A DNA stretch of 27,268 nt from a virus (IMGVR_UViG_3300026142_000018:1-27268), one strand, 5' to 3'; positions 14,232-21,748 are shown, counted from the first letter of the stretch. The notes: a model not told the origin generated them from the letters alone. Translations and numbers: made by a program.

Positions 14232-15302
14232 TTACTTAGCAGCCGCTGGCTTGCTCAGGCTTTCCAAGTAGTTATCGTATGCTGTACGCGAATTGACATA
14301 ACCGTCAGTCTTCGTAGCGTCTTTCTTCATCACGTGGCCGGCTTCGCGTTGCTGGCGCATCGCTTCGTCACTGTTTTGCGTTTCTTCGCAAGCAAGTTCA
14401 AAAGCAGCGTTAATGTATTCGTCAGACTTAGCCGACAAATCGAGCGAATCATTCTTGCGTGCAAGCTTGATTACAGCCTCTTTAACTTGACGATCCGTCT
14501 TGCCCTTGGAATCGATCTTAAAGCCCGTAGCCAGGGTTTCCAGCGCGGTACGTGCCACTGCATCAGCGCGGCCAGCTTCGCGAGCAGCCTTCACAGCCGC
14601 ATCCAGGCCATCGGCCTTCGTCTTGGCTGCATCGCGTTCGGCTTCAGCCTTAGCGAGTGCTGTGCGCGCCGTAGATGCATCACCGCGAAGTCTTTCAACT
14701 TCTGCGGCAACTTCAGCAGGCGCTTCGTATTCGATCCCATTGTCTAAGCGAACTTTAGGCATGTCTAACCCTTTCGGTTTGGTTTCAGTTTCAAAATCTT
14801 CGTTACCGTCTACGTTAAGACGTGCCACACCAGCGCGGCCACGAAACACAACCGCCAAATGATTTACGCGGATGTTCGTTTGAATGGCATCATATTTTTC
14901 GCCATTCCATTCACCAGGGGTTTCGTCTAATTGAACGTCATACCCTAGCGATAGTTCTCTATTCGATCCCATTGCTTCAGGATCATGAATAACAATTTCT
15001 GTGACAACGTGATTACCAGAATCGTCCTTTTGTCCATTTGATAAAACGGTTCCAATAGACAATTGGCGAACGTCTTTAGACGTTACTTTACGTCCGGGAT
15101 GATCGGACGTAATCGGCTTACCTTTGAATGACGCCAAAGAATCCGCTTCAAACACATGTTCAGGTAACCGCAATTCGCGACGGATAGAACCGTCCTTATT
15201 TTGGTAAATCTGAATACCAATGCGTCCGACGATTGGTTTATCGACAATAAACCCTTCGTCGGTTTTCAGCGTGTTGATTTTGGCGAAGTCATAACGTTGC
15301 AT
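14232..15302 (-). CDS. DUF2213 head maturation protease fused to scaffold
   Basis: A 356-residue protein. Residues 1-165 are the DUF2213 domain, a serine-protease-like phage fold: ITSDHP with His68, ELSLGYD with Ser118, and NHLAVVFRGRAG with His148. These are the conserved positions of the family. Residues about 180-280 form an Ala/Glu/Lys/Arg-rich coiled coil (VERLRGDASTARTAL, KAEAERDAAK), the expected scaffolding segment. The C-terminus is acidic then Lys-rich. It lies between the Mu gpF-like minor head gene and the cement gene. The ATG at 15302 has no clear ribosome site, unlike its neighbours. Confidence 0.85.
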   Translation of the reverse strand: MQRYDFAKINTLKTDEGFIVDKPIVGRIGIQIYQNKDGSIRRELRLPEHVFEADSLASFKGKPITSDHPGRKVTSKDVRQLSIGTVLSNGQKDDSGNHVVTEIVIHDPEAMGSNRELSLGYDVQLDETPGEWNGEKYDAIQTNIRVNHLAVVFRGRAGVARLNVDGNEDFETETKPKGLDMPKVRLDNGIEYEAPAEVAAEVERLRGDASTARTALAKAEAERDAAKTKADGLDAAVKAAREAGRADAVARTALETLATGFKIDSKGKTDRQVKEAVIKLARKNDSLDLSAKSDEYINAAFELACEETQNSDEAMRQQREAGHVMKKDATKTDGYVNSRTAYDNYLESLSKPAAAK

Positions 15303-15329
15303 GCGCCGAAGTATAGCGAAACGAAAATG

Positions 15330-16193
15330 TCAAAGGATTTTTTTAAAGGGTGTAGCCCAACACCGACATAACCATGCTTCGCCAGGATGTCCACCATCAG
15401 GCGGGTCACTCCAACTGAAAACCTTTTTCTCACGTGCCCAATGAGACGGAATAGCTTTCGGATATCTACCGCCAGGATTACCACGTACCCGCTCATCCAT
15501 GCAAGTATTCCAAACGTATTGTTTGATACCGACAGACAACATTCTACGCTTAGTCATTTCAGAATTAAGCGTCCCCATTTCATCACGTGCGCGTAACTGT
15601 TCCCGGCGAGTAATCCTATCTCGTTGCGTTTCGATTTGCGTAACGATTTCGTTAATTGGCGTGCCTTTTGCAACTTCAGTTCTAACCGTTTGTTCAATAC
15701 GAACAACCAATTCACGTCCAGCAATATCTACAGCAGAAATGTTCTTATCTTCAAATGAAGTTCTAAGCGTTCTAACCCATTGCTCAATTCTAGATAAATC
15801 AGCATCTGGTCCTAGTTTGGCTAACCCTTCAGATATCTGAGTAACCAGCGTTCCAGGCTTCGGCATTACGCTAGACGAATTCGGCAAGATAACGCCAAAC
15901 ATCGATTTAATTACTTTGATGAATTGGTTATCGTTGAATTGATTGACACCCACAAACAAAGCCCCCATCTGGGCGCGAATGTCTTGTATGGATAACAGCC
16001 AGTACGCAATGACACCGGCAGTGATACCGGCCATTTCATCGCTAAACGTTTCTTCGTCAGAGTCAATACGCAATAGATTGTTTTCCCGCAATCTACGCAC
16101 GAATTCGCTAACCAAAGAAAACAATAAGCGGCGCATTAACCGCTGATATTGTCGTTCCTGAGAATCAGGAAATAACCAGCGTTGGCTAATCAT
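15330..16193 (-). CDS. Minor head protein (Mu gpF / SPP1 gp7 family)
   Basis: A 287-residue head morphogenesis protein. The C-terminal family signature is intact: YVWNTCMDERVR (residues 226-237), SHWAREKKVFSWSDPPDGG (250-268), then HPGEAWLCRCWATP (269-282), with its cysteines and histidines. The N-terminal part is helical and Arg-rich, with FSDEMAGITAGVIAYWLL resembling the portal-binding region. The start overlaps the portal stop as ATGA. In Mu and SPP1 a few copies of this protein are carried inside the head near the portal and help DNA delivery. Confidence 0.88.
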   Translation of the reverse strand: MISQRWLFPDSQERQYQRLMRRLLFSLVSEFVRRLRENNLLRIDSDEETFSDEMAGITAGVIAYWLLSIQDIRAQMGALFVGVNQFNDNQFIKVIKSMFGVILPNSSSVMPKPGTLVTQISEGLAKLGPDADLSRIEQWVRTLRTSFEDKNISAVDIAGRELVVRIEQTVRTEVAKGTPINEIVTQIETQRDRITRREQLRARDEMGTLNSEMTKRRMLSVGIKQYVWNTCMDERVRGNPGGRYPKAIPSHWAREKKVFSWSDPPDGGHPGEAWLCRCWATPFKKIL

Positions 16194-17545
16194 TTCTTAG
16201 ACTTCGACTTTGTCGGAAAGCCGCCCGCAGGTTCAGGGGGAGTAGGGATTTCCGGCACGATAGAATCATTAATCGGAATCTCTGTAGTTTCCTTTACGTA
16301 TTCGCGACCTTCTGACGCATCGATAATGGCAGAATTAACTAATGACACAAGCGCCGACGCCATGCTACCCAAAGCACTAGCCCGCTTTTGATCCGTATCG
16401 GCTTTCACATTATCGCTAGGTACATATAGCGGATTGAATTCAAGCTTGTATTTGATATCCGTCATTCCAAGCGAACGCATTACGCAAGTACAGATAATGT
16501 CAACTGGATTTCTCAATTGATCATTCTGCATAGAATTGACAACCGCATACCAGCCGTCCCGGTTTGCATCACCTGTCGAATTCAATCCACCAATACTGCG
16601 ACCCATCAAAAGGAATACCGGAATGCCTGTAACGGTCGATAACGCTTCTGCGAATCGATCTAATACCGCATCAATACCGGCCATTGTTTGCGACTTTACT
16701 TCGTATGTTTCTTCAGCGTCAATAACAACCGTATTTTGAACGTTACGAACTCTATCAACAATATCAACGCGATTAGTGACGTTCTTAACACCTTCTGGTG
16801 TCTGTAGAGTTGTCGATAGGTCAGGTATGCCATGAATGGCCTGCTGAATGCGTTGCAGGACCAGCATTGCCCATTCGTATGCATTCGTTAGCTGATCGAT
16901 TTGCGGCTTGGCTTTTTGATATCGACTCGCGCCCCATCCCTGATTAGCCTGTCGTTGTTGATTCGGCAATGAATCACCATCAAAAATCAATACTCGCGAT
17001 TCGTGAACGTAATAAGGTAACGCACCGTTTGAAGGACTGACTTGCCAAATCTGAGTCTTACCAAATTTAGATTTACTTGGATCTGAATATTTGAATCGTT
17101 CAGTTATTTCATATCGATCATAAACACGTAGTTCTTCTACGTTTTCAACCTTTTCAATGTTCAAAGGCATTTCCAATGTTTGACCGTCATTAACAATAAG
17201 AACGATTGCCGCACCACCAAATACACCGGACCACTTCAAAGCTTCATTGAGTTTCCGCAAAACCTGCAATTCTTCCAAACGAACAATAATCTGTTCTTCT
17301 TGTTCTTCATCCATGTTATCGAGCTTGAAACCGGCACGGGTCATTTCCTCCGCTACTTTGTCGATAATGATTCTCGCAAAGCCGTTGCTAGTGTAGTAAT
17401 TCAAACACTCCACTTGACCCATCAAACCCATTGAGAGAAAACTGCGATTCTTATTGCCAACAGTCTGAGGCAATAAAGCTTTCGCGTAGCTATCTGAACG
17501 ATGAATCGCGGCTAATTGATCTTCGGTAAGGTTTGCGACAGTCAT
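16190..17545 (-). CDS. Portal protein (HI1409/DUF1073 family)
   Basis: A 451-residue portal protein, the dodecameric ring through which DNA enters and leaves the head. Family marks are the N-terminal Y-T-S-N-G-F-A-R-I-I-I-D segment at about residues 51-62, ALKWSGVFGGAAIVLIV at about 103-119, VHESRVLIFDG, and LSTVTGIPVFLLMGRSIGGLNSTGD in the C-terminal half, where GIP and 'GLNSTGD' are diagnostic. It is flanked by TerL and the Mu gpF-like gene with ATGA overlaps. Database names for this family mention Acb1 because some homologues carry an added Acb1 domain; no such extension fits into this length. Confidence 0.9.
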   Translation of the reverse strand: MTVANLTEDQLAAIHRSDSYAKALLPQTVGNKNRSFLSMGLMGQVECLNYYTSNGFARIIIDKVAEEMTRAGFKLDNMDEEQEEQIIVRLEELQVLRKLNEALKWSGVFGGAAIVLIVNDGQTLEMPLNIEKVENVEELRVYDRYEITERFKYSDPSKSKFGKTQIWQVSPSNGALPYYVHESRVLIFDGDSLPNQQRQANQGWGASRYQKAKPQIDQLTNAYEWAMLVLQRIQQAIHGIPDLSTTLQTPEGVKNVTNRVDIVDRVRNVQNTVVIDAEETYEVKSQTMAGIDAVLDRFAEALSTVTGIPVFLLMGRSIGGLNSTGDANRDGWYAVVNSMQNDQLRNPVDIICTCVMRSLGMTDIKYKLEFNPLYVPSDNVKADTDQKRASALGSMASALVSLVNSAIIDASEGREYVKETTEIPINDSIVPEIPTPPEPAGGFPTKSKSKK

Positions 17546-18990
17546 ATTAAATTCTCAAGTTTGAATCCGTTTTCTGGTGCGTAGGCCATGATATAGGCAT
17601 CGGCTAGATTCGGGGAAACAACTCCGCGTTTCGCCATATCTTTTTTAGATTCGACAGAGAATTTACCGTCTTTAAATTCTCTTCTAGGCTGACTTAGCTC
17701 TGCCGTTAATTTATCTAGCTTGTCGCAGTTCGAATCTATTGCAATCAGCTTATCTTTATTGAATGGTTTTCCTTGCAATGCATCGTATGTATTTTTGAAT
17801 CTATCAGCAACTAGCCACCATGCTTGAGCCTTTAAATTCAAAAACATATCTTCGTTCTTTTTACCTTCTGAATACTCTTGCAATGGGCTGACAACAGAAG
17901 CATTAGCTACAAAGCCTCTGAACTGAGGACGTTTCTTTTTCGGTTGATTCTCAGCCAATTTGTTAACCTCTTCACGAATTGCCCCTTTAGCGCCAGCACC
18001 TACACCAATGTTATCGTAGCTGACATAATCGTAGCCATCGTTTAAACAATTGTTGAATACTCTGCGAGCGGCAGTGTTAGGGTCTTGATCTTTCCATTCG
18101 GTTGCGACTTCGGTTAGAAAGCCTTTACGTCCAACAAATGCGTTAGCGTCTGCGCCTTCGTCAGCTACGTCAAATCCACCGATTAATCCGCCAGTGTGCT
18201 TTACACCAAATCGCCGATAAAGTTCCTTGTGGGCATCAATAGCCGCCTTGATCCACATCGGTTTGATAATAGCCAACGCACTATTGCCAACGCATTCACC
18301 TAAGTAAACGTGTTGATACATTTCAAAATCGTTTTCTTTCATTAACTCCATGTCAATCCGCAACTCTTCAGGGAATCGCGGGTTATCGGTGTAGTTAATC
18401 TTTTTAACGATGCAATAACGTTTACCGTCTACATAATCAGGATAGCGCCGATTCGCTACAAACATTTGATAGGTAGCTGACAATGCATCGTCAGGGTTAA
18501 ACGAAACCCAAATCTCAGAGCCGCCTAGTCGCAACGTCGGAATTAAGTATTTCCAAGAGTCAGCCGAAACGTTTTCAGCTTCTTCTACCCATGCGCAATG
18601 AAAACCAGCATAACCTTTAAGCTTTTGCTGATTGCGCAATAGACCATCGAATTTAATAATTCCACCACTGATAGAGCAGACAATAGAATTCTTAATGATC
18701 TTGAAAAACCCTTGTAAATTCTTTCTATAAATTTCGTCGACAAACTCTTGATAAACAGAGTCTTCAATCGATTTCATGATTTCACGGAAACAGGCGACAC
18801 GCCAGCCGTGATACATCACGTTATTCAATAGAATAGATACAAAAGTTCGCGTCTTGGCAGAACCCCGGCCACCGTATGCGACCTTGAATCGAGCCGGCTG
18901 AAGAAACTCTTCGTAAGCCGGGAATATCTCTGTGAATTCGCTGGCTACTTCCGTTAGCTCTAAATTGAGATATTGCGGCGCAATGATCAT
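17542..18990 (-). CDS. terL: Terminase large subunit
   Basis: A 482-residue two-domain packaging motor. The ATPase domain has Walker A GGRGSAKT (residues 40-47), Walker B with acidic pair CAWVEEAE (132-139) and the coupling motif SFNP (163-166). The RNase H-like nuclease domain begins GGFDVADEG with metal-binding Asp274, continues with SYDNIGVGAG around Asp326, and has a last acidic site in LADAYIMAY near the C-terminus. It cuts concatemeric DNA and pumps it through the portal. The start overlaps TerS and the stop overlaps the portal gene (ATGA), so all three are coupled. Confidence 0.96.
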   Translation of the reverse strand: MIIAPQYLNLELTEVASEFTEIFPAYEEFLQPARFKVAYGGRGSAKTRTFVSILLNNVMYHGWRVACFREIMKSIEDSVYQEFVDEIYRKNLQGFFKIIKNSIVCSISGGIIKFDGLLRNQQKLKGYAGFHCAWVEEAENVSADSWKYLIPTLRLGGSEIWVSFNPDDALSATYQMFVANRRYPDYVDGKRYCIVKKINYTDNPRFPEELRIDMELMKENDFEMYQHVYLGECVGNSALAIIKPMWIKAAIDAHKELYRRFGVKHTGGLIGGFDVADEGADANAFVGRKGFLTEVATEWKDQDPNTAARRVFNNCLNDGYDYVSYDNIGVGAGAKGAIREEVNKLAENQPKKKRPQFRGFVANASVVSPLQEYSEGKKNEDMFLNLKAQAWWLVADRFKNTYDALQGKPFNKDKLIAIDSNCDKLDKLTAELSQPRREFKDGKFSVESKKDMAKRGVVSPNLADAYIMAYAPENGFKLENLI

Positions 18991-19379
18991 TGGCTAACGA
19001 CTTTATAAACCGGTTGCGGATATGGCAACCGATCTTTCCCGCCAGTATCTTCGCCAGTCAGATAACCCATAATCTGACTGTAGAGCTTCAATGCGTTGAT
19101 TCGTTCTTTAGTCGATACTGTTGTGTCTAAGTAAATGGCGTATGCCTCTTGCGCCACTACATGCCGTTTCGGCAATGCTCCGTCCGGGTTTGTGTCCCGA
19201 TACTCCGCGATTTTCGATTTAACGAAAGGGTCTATAGGCCAGTATTGCGACACATAAAGCGCAATGCCAATATCAGACGGAAACAGCTTGCAAGCGGCTT
19301 CAAAAGCCGCATTCGGCTTAATGCCCGCTTCAAAAAGTAAAGCCGCATAAGCGGCTTTTTGTTCGTCTGTGCCTTCCAT
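18987..19379 (-). CDS. terS: Terminase small subunit
   Basis: A 130-residue protein directly upstream of TerL and overlapping it by four bases. It is helical, with an N-terminal EAGIKPNAAFEAACKLF segment that fits a small-terminase DNA-binding helix-turn-helix, a central region (LPKRHVVAQEAYAIYLD) and an oligomerisation helix (STKERINALKLYSQIMGYL). Small subunits bind the packaging start site and load TerL. Its 5' end carries a cluster of inverted repeats (see the separate entry). The call relies mainly on position and helical pattern; length is normal for the family. Confidence 0.8.
   Translation of the reverse strand: MEGTDEQKAAYAALLFEAGIKPNAAFEAACKLFPSDIGIALYVSQYWPIDPFVKSKIAEYRDTNPDGALPKRHVVAQEAYAIYLDTTVSTKERINALKLYSQIMGYLTGEDTGGKDRLPYPQPVYKVVSQ
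19286..19358. repeat. Inverted-repeat cluster inside terS (candidate packaging site)
   Basis: Two hairpins share the same arm. GCGGCTT (19294-19300) pairs with AAGCCGC (19304-19310) across three bases. AAAGCCGC (19339-19346) pairs with GCGGCTTT (19351-19358) across four. GCCG (19306-19309) can also pair with CGGC (19314-19317). All lie in Ala-rich codons of the first 30 residues of TerS. Packaging sites of P22 and SPP1 lie in or next to their small terminase genes, hence the suggestion. Confidence 0.45.
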
Positions 19380-19393
19380 AAGGCGGGACTATA

Positions 19394-19606
19394 TCACTTG
19401 ACAGGGCATGCGGCTACTGTGCTTCGATTATGAGCCAGGATTTGCCGCGCTGTCCCTTCGGTTATATTGTCTGATCTGCTTACGTAAATTGGTTTCACCC
19501 AATCGCAAGCAGTATCAATAACCTTTGTTTCAATCACGGGTCCAGTTGTTGCGCAACTCGCTAGCCACATCATTGGAACTACTAGCAGATACTTTAGCTG
19601 TTTCAT
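19394..19606 (-). CDS. o-spanin, Rz1-like lipoprotein
   Basis: A 70-residue outer-membrane spanin subunit. It has a short signal peptide and lipobox LASC, with Cys18 the lipidated residue. The mature part carries Cys34 and Cys67, and the pattern CDWVKPIYVSRSDN..T..T..QILAHN is shared with many phage lysis lipoproteins. The gene starts inside the i-spanin gene in another frame, overlapping it by 77 bases, the classic embedded Rz/Rz1 layout. It acts last in lysis, fusing inner and outer membranes with Rz. Confidence 0.82.
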   Translation of the reverse strand: MKQLKYLLVVPMMWLASCATTGPVIETKVIDTACDWVKPIYVSRSDNITEGTARQILAHNRSTVAACPVK

Positions 19607-19799
19607 CGCTTGCTTTCTTTACGGCTTTGACTTGGGCTTCAGTAGCTGCATTATTGCTTTGAACAACCCTTGCAGCATCGATTCCGACTTGCTCGACTCT
19701 TGCGGCTGATTTGGCTTTGGCTTTTCCTCCAAAATAGGCACCGAAGATACCGACGATGGCGGCACCGATAATCCCGAGGATTGCGGAGAGGGAGAGCAT
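19530..19799 (-). CDS. i-spanin, Rz-like protein
   Basis: An 89-residue inner-membrane spanin subunit. Residues 5-24 are one transmembrane helix (ILGIIGAAIVGIFGAYF), followed by a Lys/Ala/Glu-rich periplasmic helix (KAKSAARVEQVG, QVKAVKKASDETAK). The start at 19799 has AAGGTGG just upstream. Its first 181 bases overlap the end of the endolysin gene in a different frame, and its last 77 overlap the o-spanin gene. It is short for Rz, but the order R-Rz-Rz1 supports the call. Confidence 0.78.
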   Translation of the reverse strand: MLSLSAILGIIGAAIVGIFGAYFGGKAKAKSAARVEQVGIDAARVVQSNNAATEAQVKAVKKASDETAKVSASSSNDVASELRNNWTRD

Positions 19800-20287
19800 A
19801 CGCCACCTTTTGCGACATAGATTGAAAGAACATCCGATAACTTACGCATGTTTTGATCTGCGTAATTAGCACCGGGTAATGATGCCCACAGATGGCGGCA
19901 TCGCACGATTGCCAATTCAATTAGCCCTTTTTCAATCGGGCTAATCGCATTGCATTCCTGCAATAAATTGATTGCGTAAAAGTCTTGACTGATAGGCGAG
20001 AAATCAGGCAAGCCAAGTTTCGCTTTGTAATGCGGCCAGTCTTTCCGCATAATCTGATATCTACCACTAGCCGAAGAAAGCAACCCCTTGCTATTGATTA
20101 TCTTAGGCGCACGTTTGGTAAATGGATGATCCGAATAATCAGTAAAGATTTCGGGACCATCTACTCCAGTAACGATTACATCGTAGCCATCGTTTTGCGT
20201 TCGCGGACTGGTGCTAGTACCTTCACACCATGCCAACGTGTCTAGAAATGCGTTAAGGTTTGGGCTGATCGTCTTGAGTCGTGCCAT
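19619..20287 (-). CDS. Endolysin, lambda R-like lytic transglycosylase
   Basis: A 222-residue murein transglycosylase closely resembling lambda R. The catalytic motif LAWCEGT holds Glu22, matching Glu19 in lambda. Further matches are GYDVIVTG, FTDYSDHP, SASGRYQ, LPDFSPISQD and HLWASLPGANY. The lambda-like domain ends at about residue 160; lambda R is 158 residues. The remaining 60 residues (Ser/Pro-rich, then KPKPNQP and a basic end) have no counterpart in lambda and are coded by the same DNA as the i-spanin. There is no signal peptide, so it needs the holin. The ATG has AAAGGT upstream and lies inside the holin gene's end. Confidence 0.93.
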   Translation of the reverse strand: MARLKTISPNLNAFLDTLAWCEGTSTSPRTQNDGYDVIVTGVDGPEIFTDYSDHPFTKRAPKIINSKGLLSSASGRYQIMRKDWPHYKAKLGLPDFSPISQDFYAINLLQECNAISPIEKGLIELAIVRCRHLWASLPGANYADQNMRKLSDVLSIYVAKGGVCSPSPQSSGLSVPPSSVSSVPILEEKPKPNQPQESSKSESMLQGLFKAIMQLLKPKSKP

Positions 20288-20567
20288 TGGTAACCTTTTC
20301 CTGTTTGACTAATCGAGCAAAAAGGCCAAGCACTGCGATAGCCAATCCGATAAACGGCATGTACTCAGATGGAATGAAGCCGCGCATTTCAGCGGGAAGG
20401 CTCGCCCAAACGCTCAGGGCCGCGTCAGGCGATGCGACAAGCCACCCGGCCAGGGTCACCCCTACCGCACCTAGCCGGATGCTCCACAACCGCCACCACT
20501 CGCGCGCGTAGGCCACCAGACGGATGCGGATACCGAACCATTTGCGAATCCAGGCGGGAATTGTCAT
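20253..20567 (-). CDS. Holin
   Basis: A 104-residue membrane protein immediately upstream of the endolysin. The N-terminus is Arg/Trp-rich (WIRKWFGIRIR, REWWRLWSIRLG). Hydrophobic segments are at about residues 33-57 (GAVGVTLAGWLVA) and 71-87 (PFIGLAIAVLGLFARL), and the C-terminus is polar. The MRGFIPSEYMPFIG segment resembles a common proteobacterial phage holin group. It overlaps the preceding gene by ATGA and the endolysin gene by 35 bases. The first two-thirds is much richer in GC than its neighbours, which suggests a separate origin. Confidence 0.75.
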   Translation of the reverse strand: MTIPAWIRKWFGIRIRLVAYAREWWRLWSIRLGAVGVTLAGWLVASPDAALSVWASLPAEMRGFIPSEYMPFIGLAIAVLGLFARLVKQEKVTNGTTQDDQPKP

Positions 20568-20932
20568 TTAGGCATCCATCGTTGATTGCGTCTTAATTCT
20601 TCAACTTGATTACGCAATATATCAACAGATTGCGTAACCGTTTGGTATTGATTCTGTTGATTTTGAATCACAACCTTTTGCACCTGAATATCCGATGCAA
20701 TTTGCTGAATGACTTTGTCTCGCTCATCAGCTTTCGAATCGCTTTTTTGAACCGCACTTGTTAACGTGTCTACTTTGTAGTAGACAGCAGCGGCAGGAAT
20801 GAGGATGGCGATAACAGCGCCGATCAACCATTCCAAAGAGATTTTCGGATTAATGATATGTTGAGGACGCGGGATAGCTTGAGCGATTTTTGCATCCATG
20901 ATCTTTCCCAATTCGCTATCAGTTGTTGGCAT
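20564..20932 (-). CDS. Membrane-anchored coiled-coil protein, possible second holin
   Basis: A 122-residue protein with one transmembrane helix at about residues 34-52 (EWLIGAVIAILIPAAAVYY) after a 33-residue polar N-terminus, followed by a Gln/Ser/Asp-rich coiled coil (residues 55-115) ending in RRNQRWMPK. It heads the lysis genes after a terminator and overlaps the holin gene as ATGA. Similar one-helix proteins in this position are often called holins or antiholins; the sequence does not decide. The ATG has AAAGGTAAGG upstream. Confidence 0.6.
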   Translation of the reverse strand: MPTTDSELGKIMDAKIAQAIPRPQHIINPKISLEWLIGAVIAILIPAAAVYYKVDTLTSAVQKSDSKADERDKVIQQIASDIQVQKVVIQNQQNQYQTVTQSVDILRNQVEELRRNQRWMPK

Positions 20933-20975
20933 CCGCGCACCTTACCTTTCTTCGATGGGCGCGATTATCAGCCAA

Positions 20976-21012
20976 AAAGCAAAACGCCTGTAGGCTTTTA
21001 ACCTACAGGCGT
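20976..21012 (-). terminator. Strong rho-independent terminator
   Basis: On the minus strand, ACGCCTGTAGG (21012-21002) pairs perfectly with CCTACAGGCGT (20994-20984) across a 7-base loop, followed by TTTGCTTTTT. It stands 40 bases after the stop of the 21,052-21,666 gene and before the lysis genes, so it ends that gene's transcript. Confidence 0.92.
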
Positions 21013-21051
21013 CTAAGACACGGCCTACACCGTGTTTGGAATCAATCCGAT

Positions 21052-21666
21052 TTACTTCGTGCGGAAAATACGCGTGCCCTTGACACCGTTCTTTTCTGCG
21101 GCGCGAGCTTCGAAAATCTTGTTGTAGATCTTCGGATAGCCCATCTGACCATTCCGGCGCTTGACTTGCGGCTTCGTGGTGTCTTCAACGAAACCAGCAC
21201 GTTCCTTAGCACTGGTAACCGTGCTGGCAAGCGTCTTGATATCCTTTGCAACGAAGAACGAATGACCGATTTCCATCTTTTCGAATGGGTACACTTCGGT
21301 ACGGCCACCACGCTTGGACTTCGTGATTTCAATGCCGGTTTCGAGTTCGTAGGACACCGAACCTTGTTCAACTTGGGTTTGTGCAGTAGATGCGGTATCG
21401 GGTTGTGGATCTGAGGGGGTGGCATTCATTTGGGTTCCTTGTGCCAGATTCGCGAGATATTCGCGACCAGCGGGAGTGATACGGGTTGCAATGCCTTCGG
21501 GCGACACTACAGCGGGGTTAACTTCAACGAAACCCTTTTGGAGCCATTCGTTAGAGGTTTCTTGCGGAACTTGCATACCAGTATCGCCAGCTTCGGCAAC
21601 CATTGCCAGAGTGATTGCAGCAACGGTAGCAGCGACGGATGCGGAACGCTTCGGAGACTTAGCCAT
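21052..21666 (-). CDS. Unknown protein in a self-contained transcription unit
   Basis: A 204-residue protein. I prefer the ATG at 21666 (AAAGGA seven bases upstream) to a TTG two codons earlier. Residues about 1-70 are Ala-rich, with ATRITPAGREYLAN resembling a winged-helix end. A Thr/Gln/Asp/Pro-rich linker follows (about 75-105). The C-terminal domain begins near residue 120: EVYPFEKMEIGHSFFV, a motif seen in many small phage proteins with no assigned function, then STVTSAKER and a basic end KGTRIFRTK. No signal peptide is convincing, despite hydrophobic residues near the N-terminus. It has its own promoter and terminator, so it is expressed independently of the blocks on either side. Function unknown; nucleic-acid binding is possible but unproven. 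Confidence 0.85.
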   Translation of the reverse strand: MAKSPKRSASVAATVAAITLAMVAEAGDTGMQVPQETSNEWLQKGFVEVNPAVVSPEGIATRITPAGREYLANLAQGTQMNATPSDPQPDTASTAQTQVEQGSVSYELETGIEITKSKRGGRTEVYPFEKMEIGHSFFVAKDIKTLASTVTSAKERAGFVEDTTKPQVKRRNGQMGYPKIYNKIFEARAAEKNGVKGTRIFRTK

Positions 21667-21694
21667 TTTCAATCCTTTAAAAGTTTGGTTTGGT

Positions 21695-21714
21695 ATCGGT
21701 ATTCGTTAACCGAT
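21695..21714. promoter_or_regulatory. Inverted repeat at the transcription start (possible operator)
   Basis: ATCGGT (21695-21700) and ACCGAT (21709-21714) are perfect inverted copies separated by eight bases, just downstream of the -10 box at 21721-21726, where transcription should begin. A repressor could bind here, or the transcript could start with a hairpin. Confidence 0.45.
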
Positions 21715-21720
21715 GTGCAG

Positions 21721-21748
21721 ACTATAACACTGTTTTTCTATCCGTCAA
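21721..21748 (-). promoter_or_regulatory. Sigma70-type promoter
   Basis: On the minus strand TTGACG (21748-21743) is followed after 16 bases by TATAGT (21726-21721). This is five of six matches at each box to the host consensus. The predicted start is near 21714, leaving a leader of about 48 bases before the ATG at 21666. It is the best promoter-like sequence in the window. Confidence 0.75.

Noticed and set aside
14025-14747. Plus-strand open frame of 240 codons opposite the cement and DUF2213 genes
   Set aside because: It is antisense to two well-identified structural genes, has no ribosome site or promoter, and its composition (many Val, Phe, Arg, Ser runs) is what the opposite strand of biased codons gives.
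15330-15350. T TTA AAA slippery heptamer near the end of the minor head gene
   Set aside because: It is in register but the -1 frame gives only about 16 added residues and does not lead into the next gene; no known relative uses frameshifting here.
15266-15496. Minus-strand open frame of 76 codons overlapping minor head and DUF2213 genes
   Set aside because: It lies across two certain genes in another frame and has no ribosome site.
16190-17545. Anti-CBASS Acb1 activity of the portal protein
   Set aside because: Some portal-family entries are named after Acb1 because certain members carry an added phosphodiesterase domain. The length here is that of a portal alone and I see no paired HxT/HxS-type motifs.
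20923-21414. Plus-strand open frame of 163 codons opposite the 204-residue gene
   Set aside because: It begins before and crosses a strong minus-strand terminator, and overlaps the promoter-driven minus-strand gene; no plus-strand signals.
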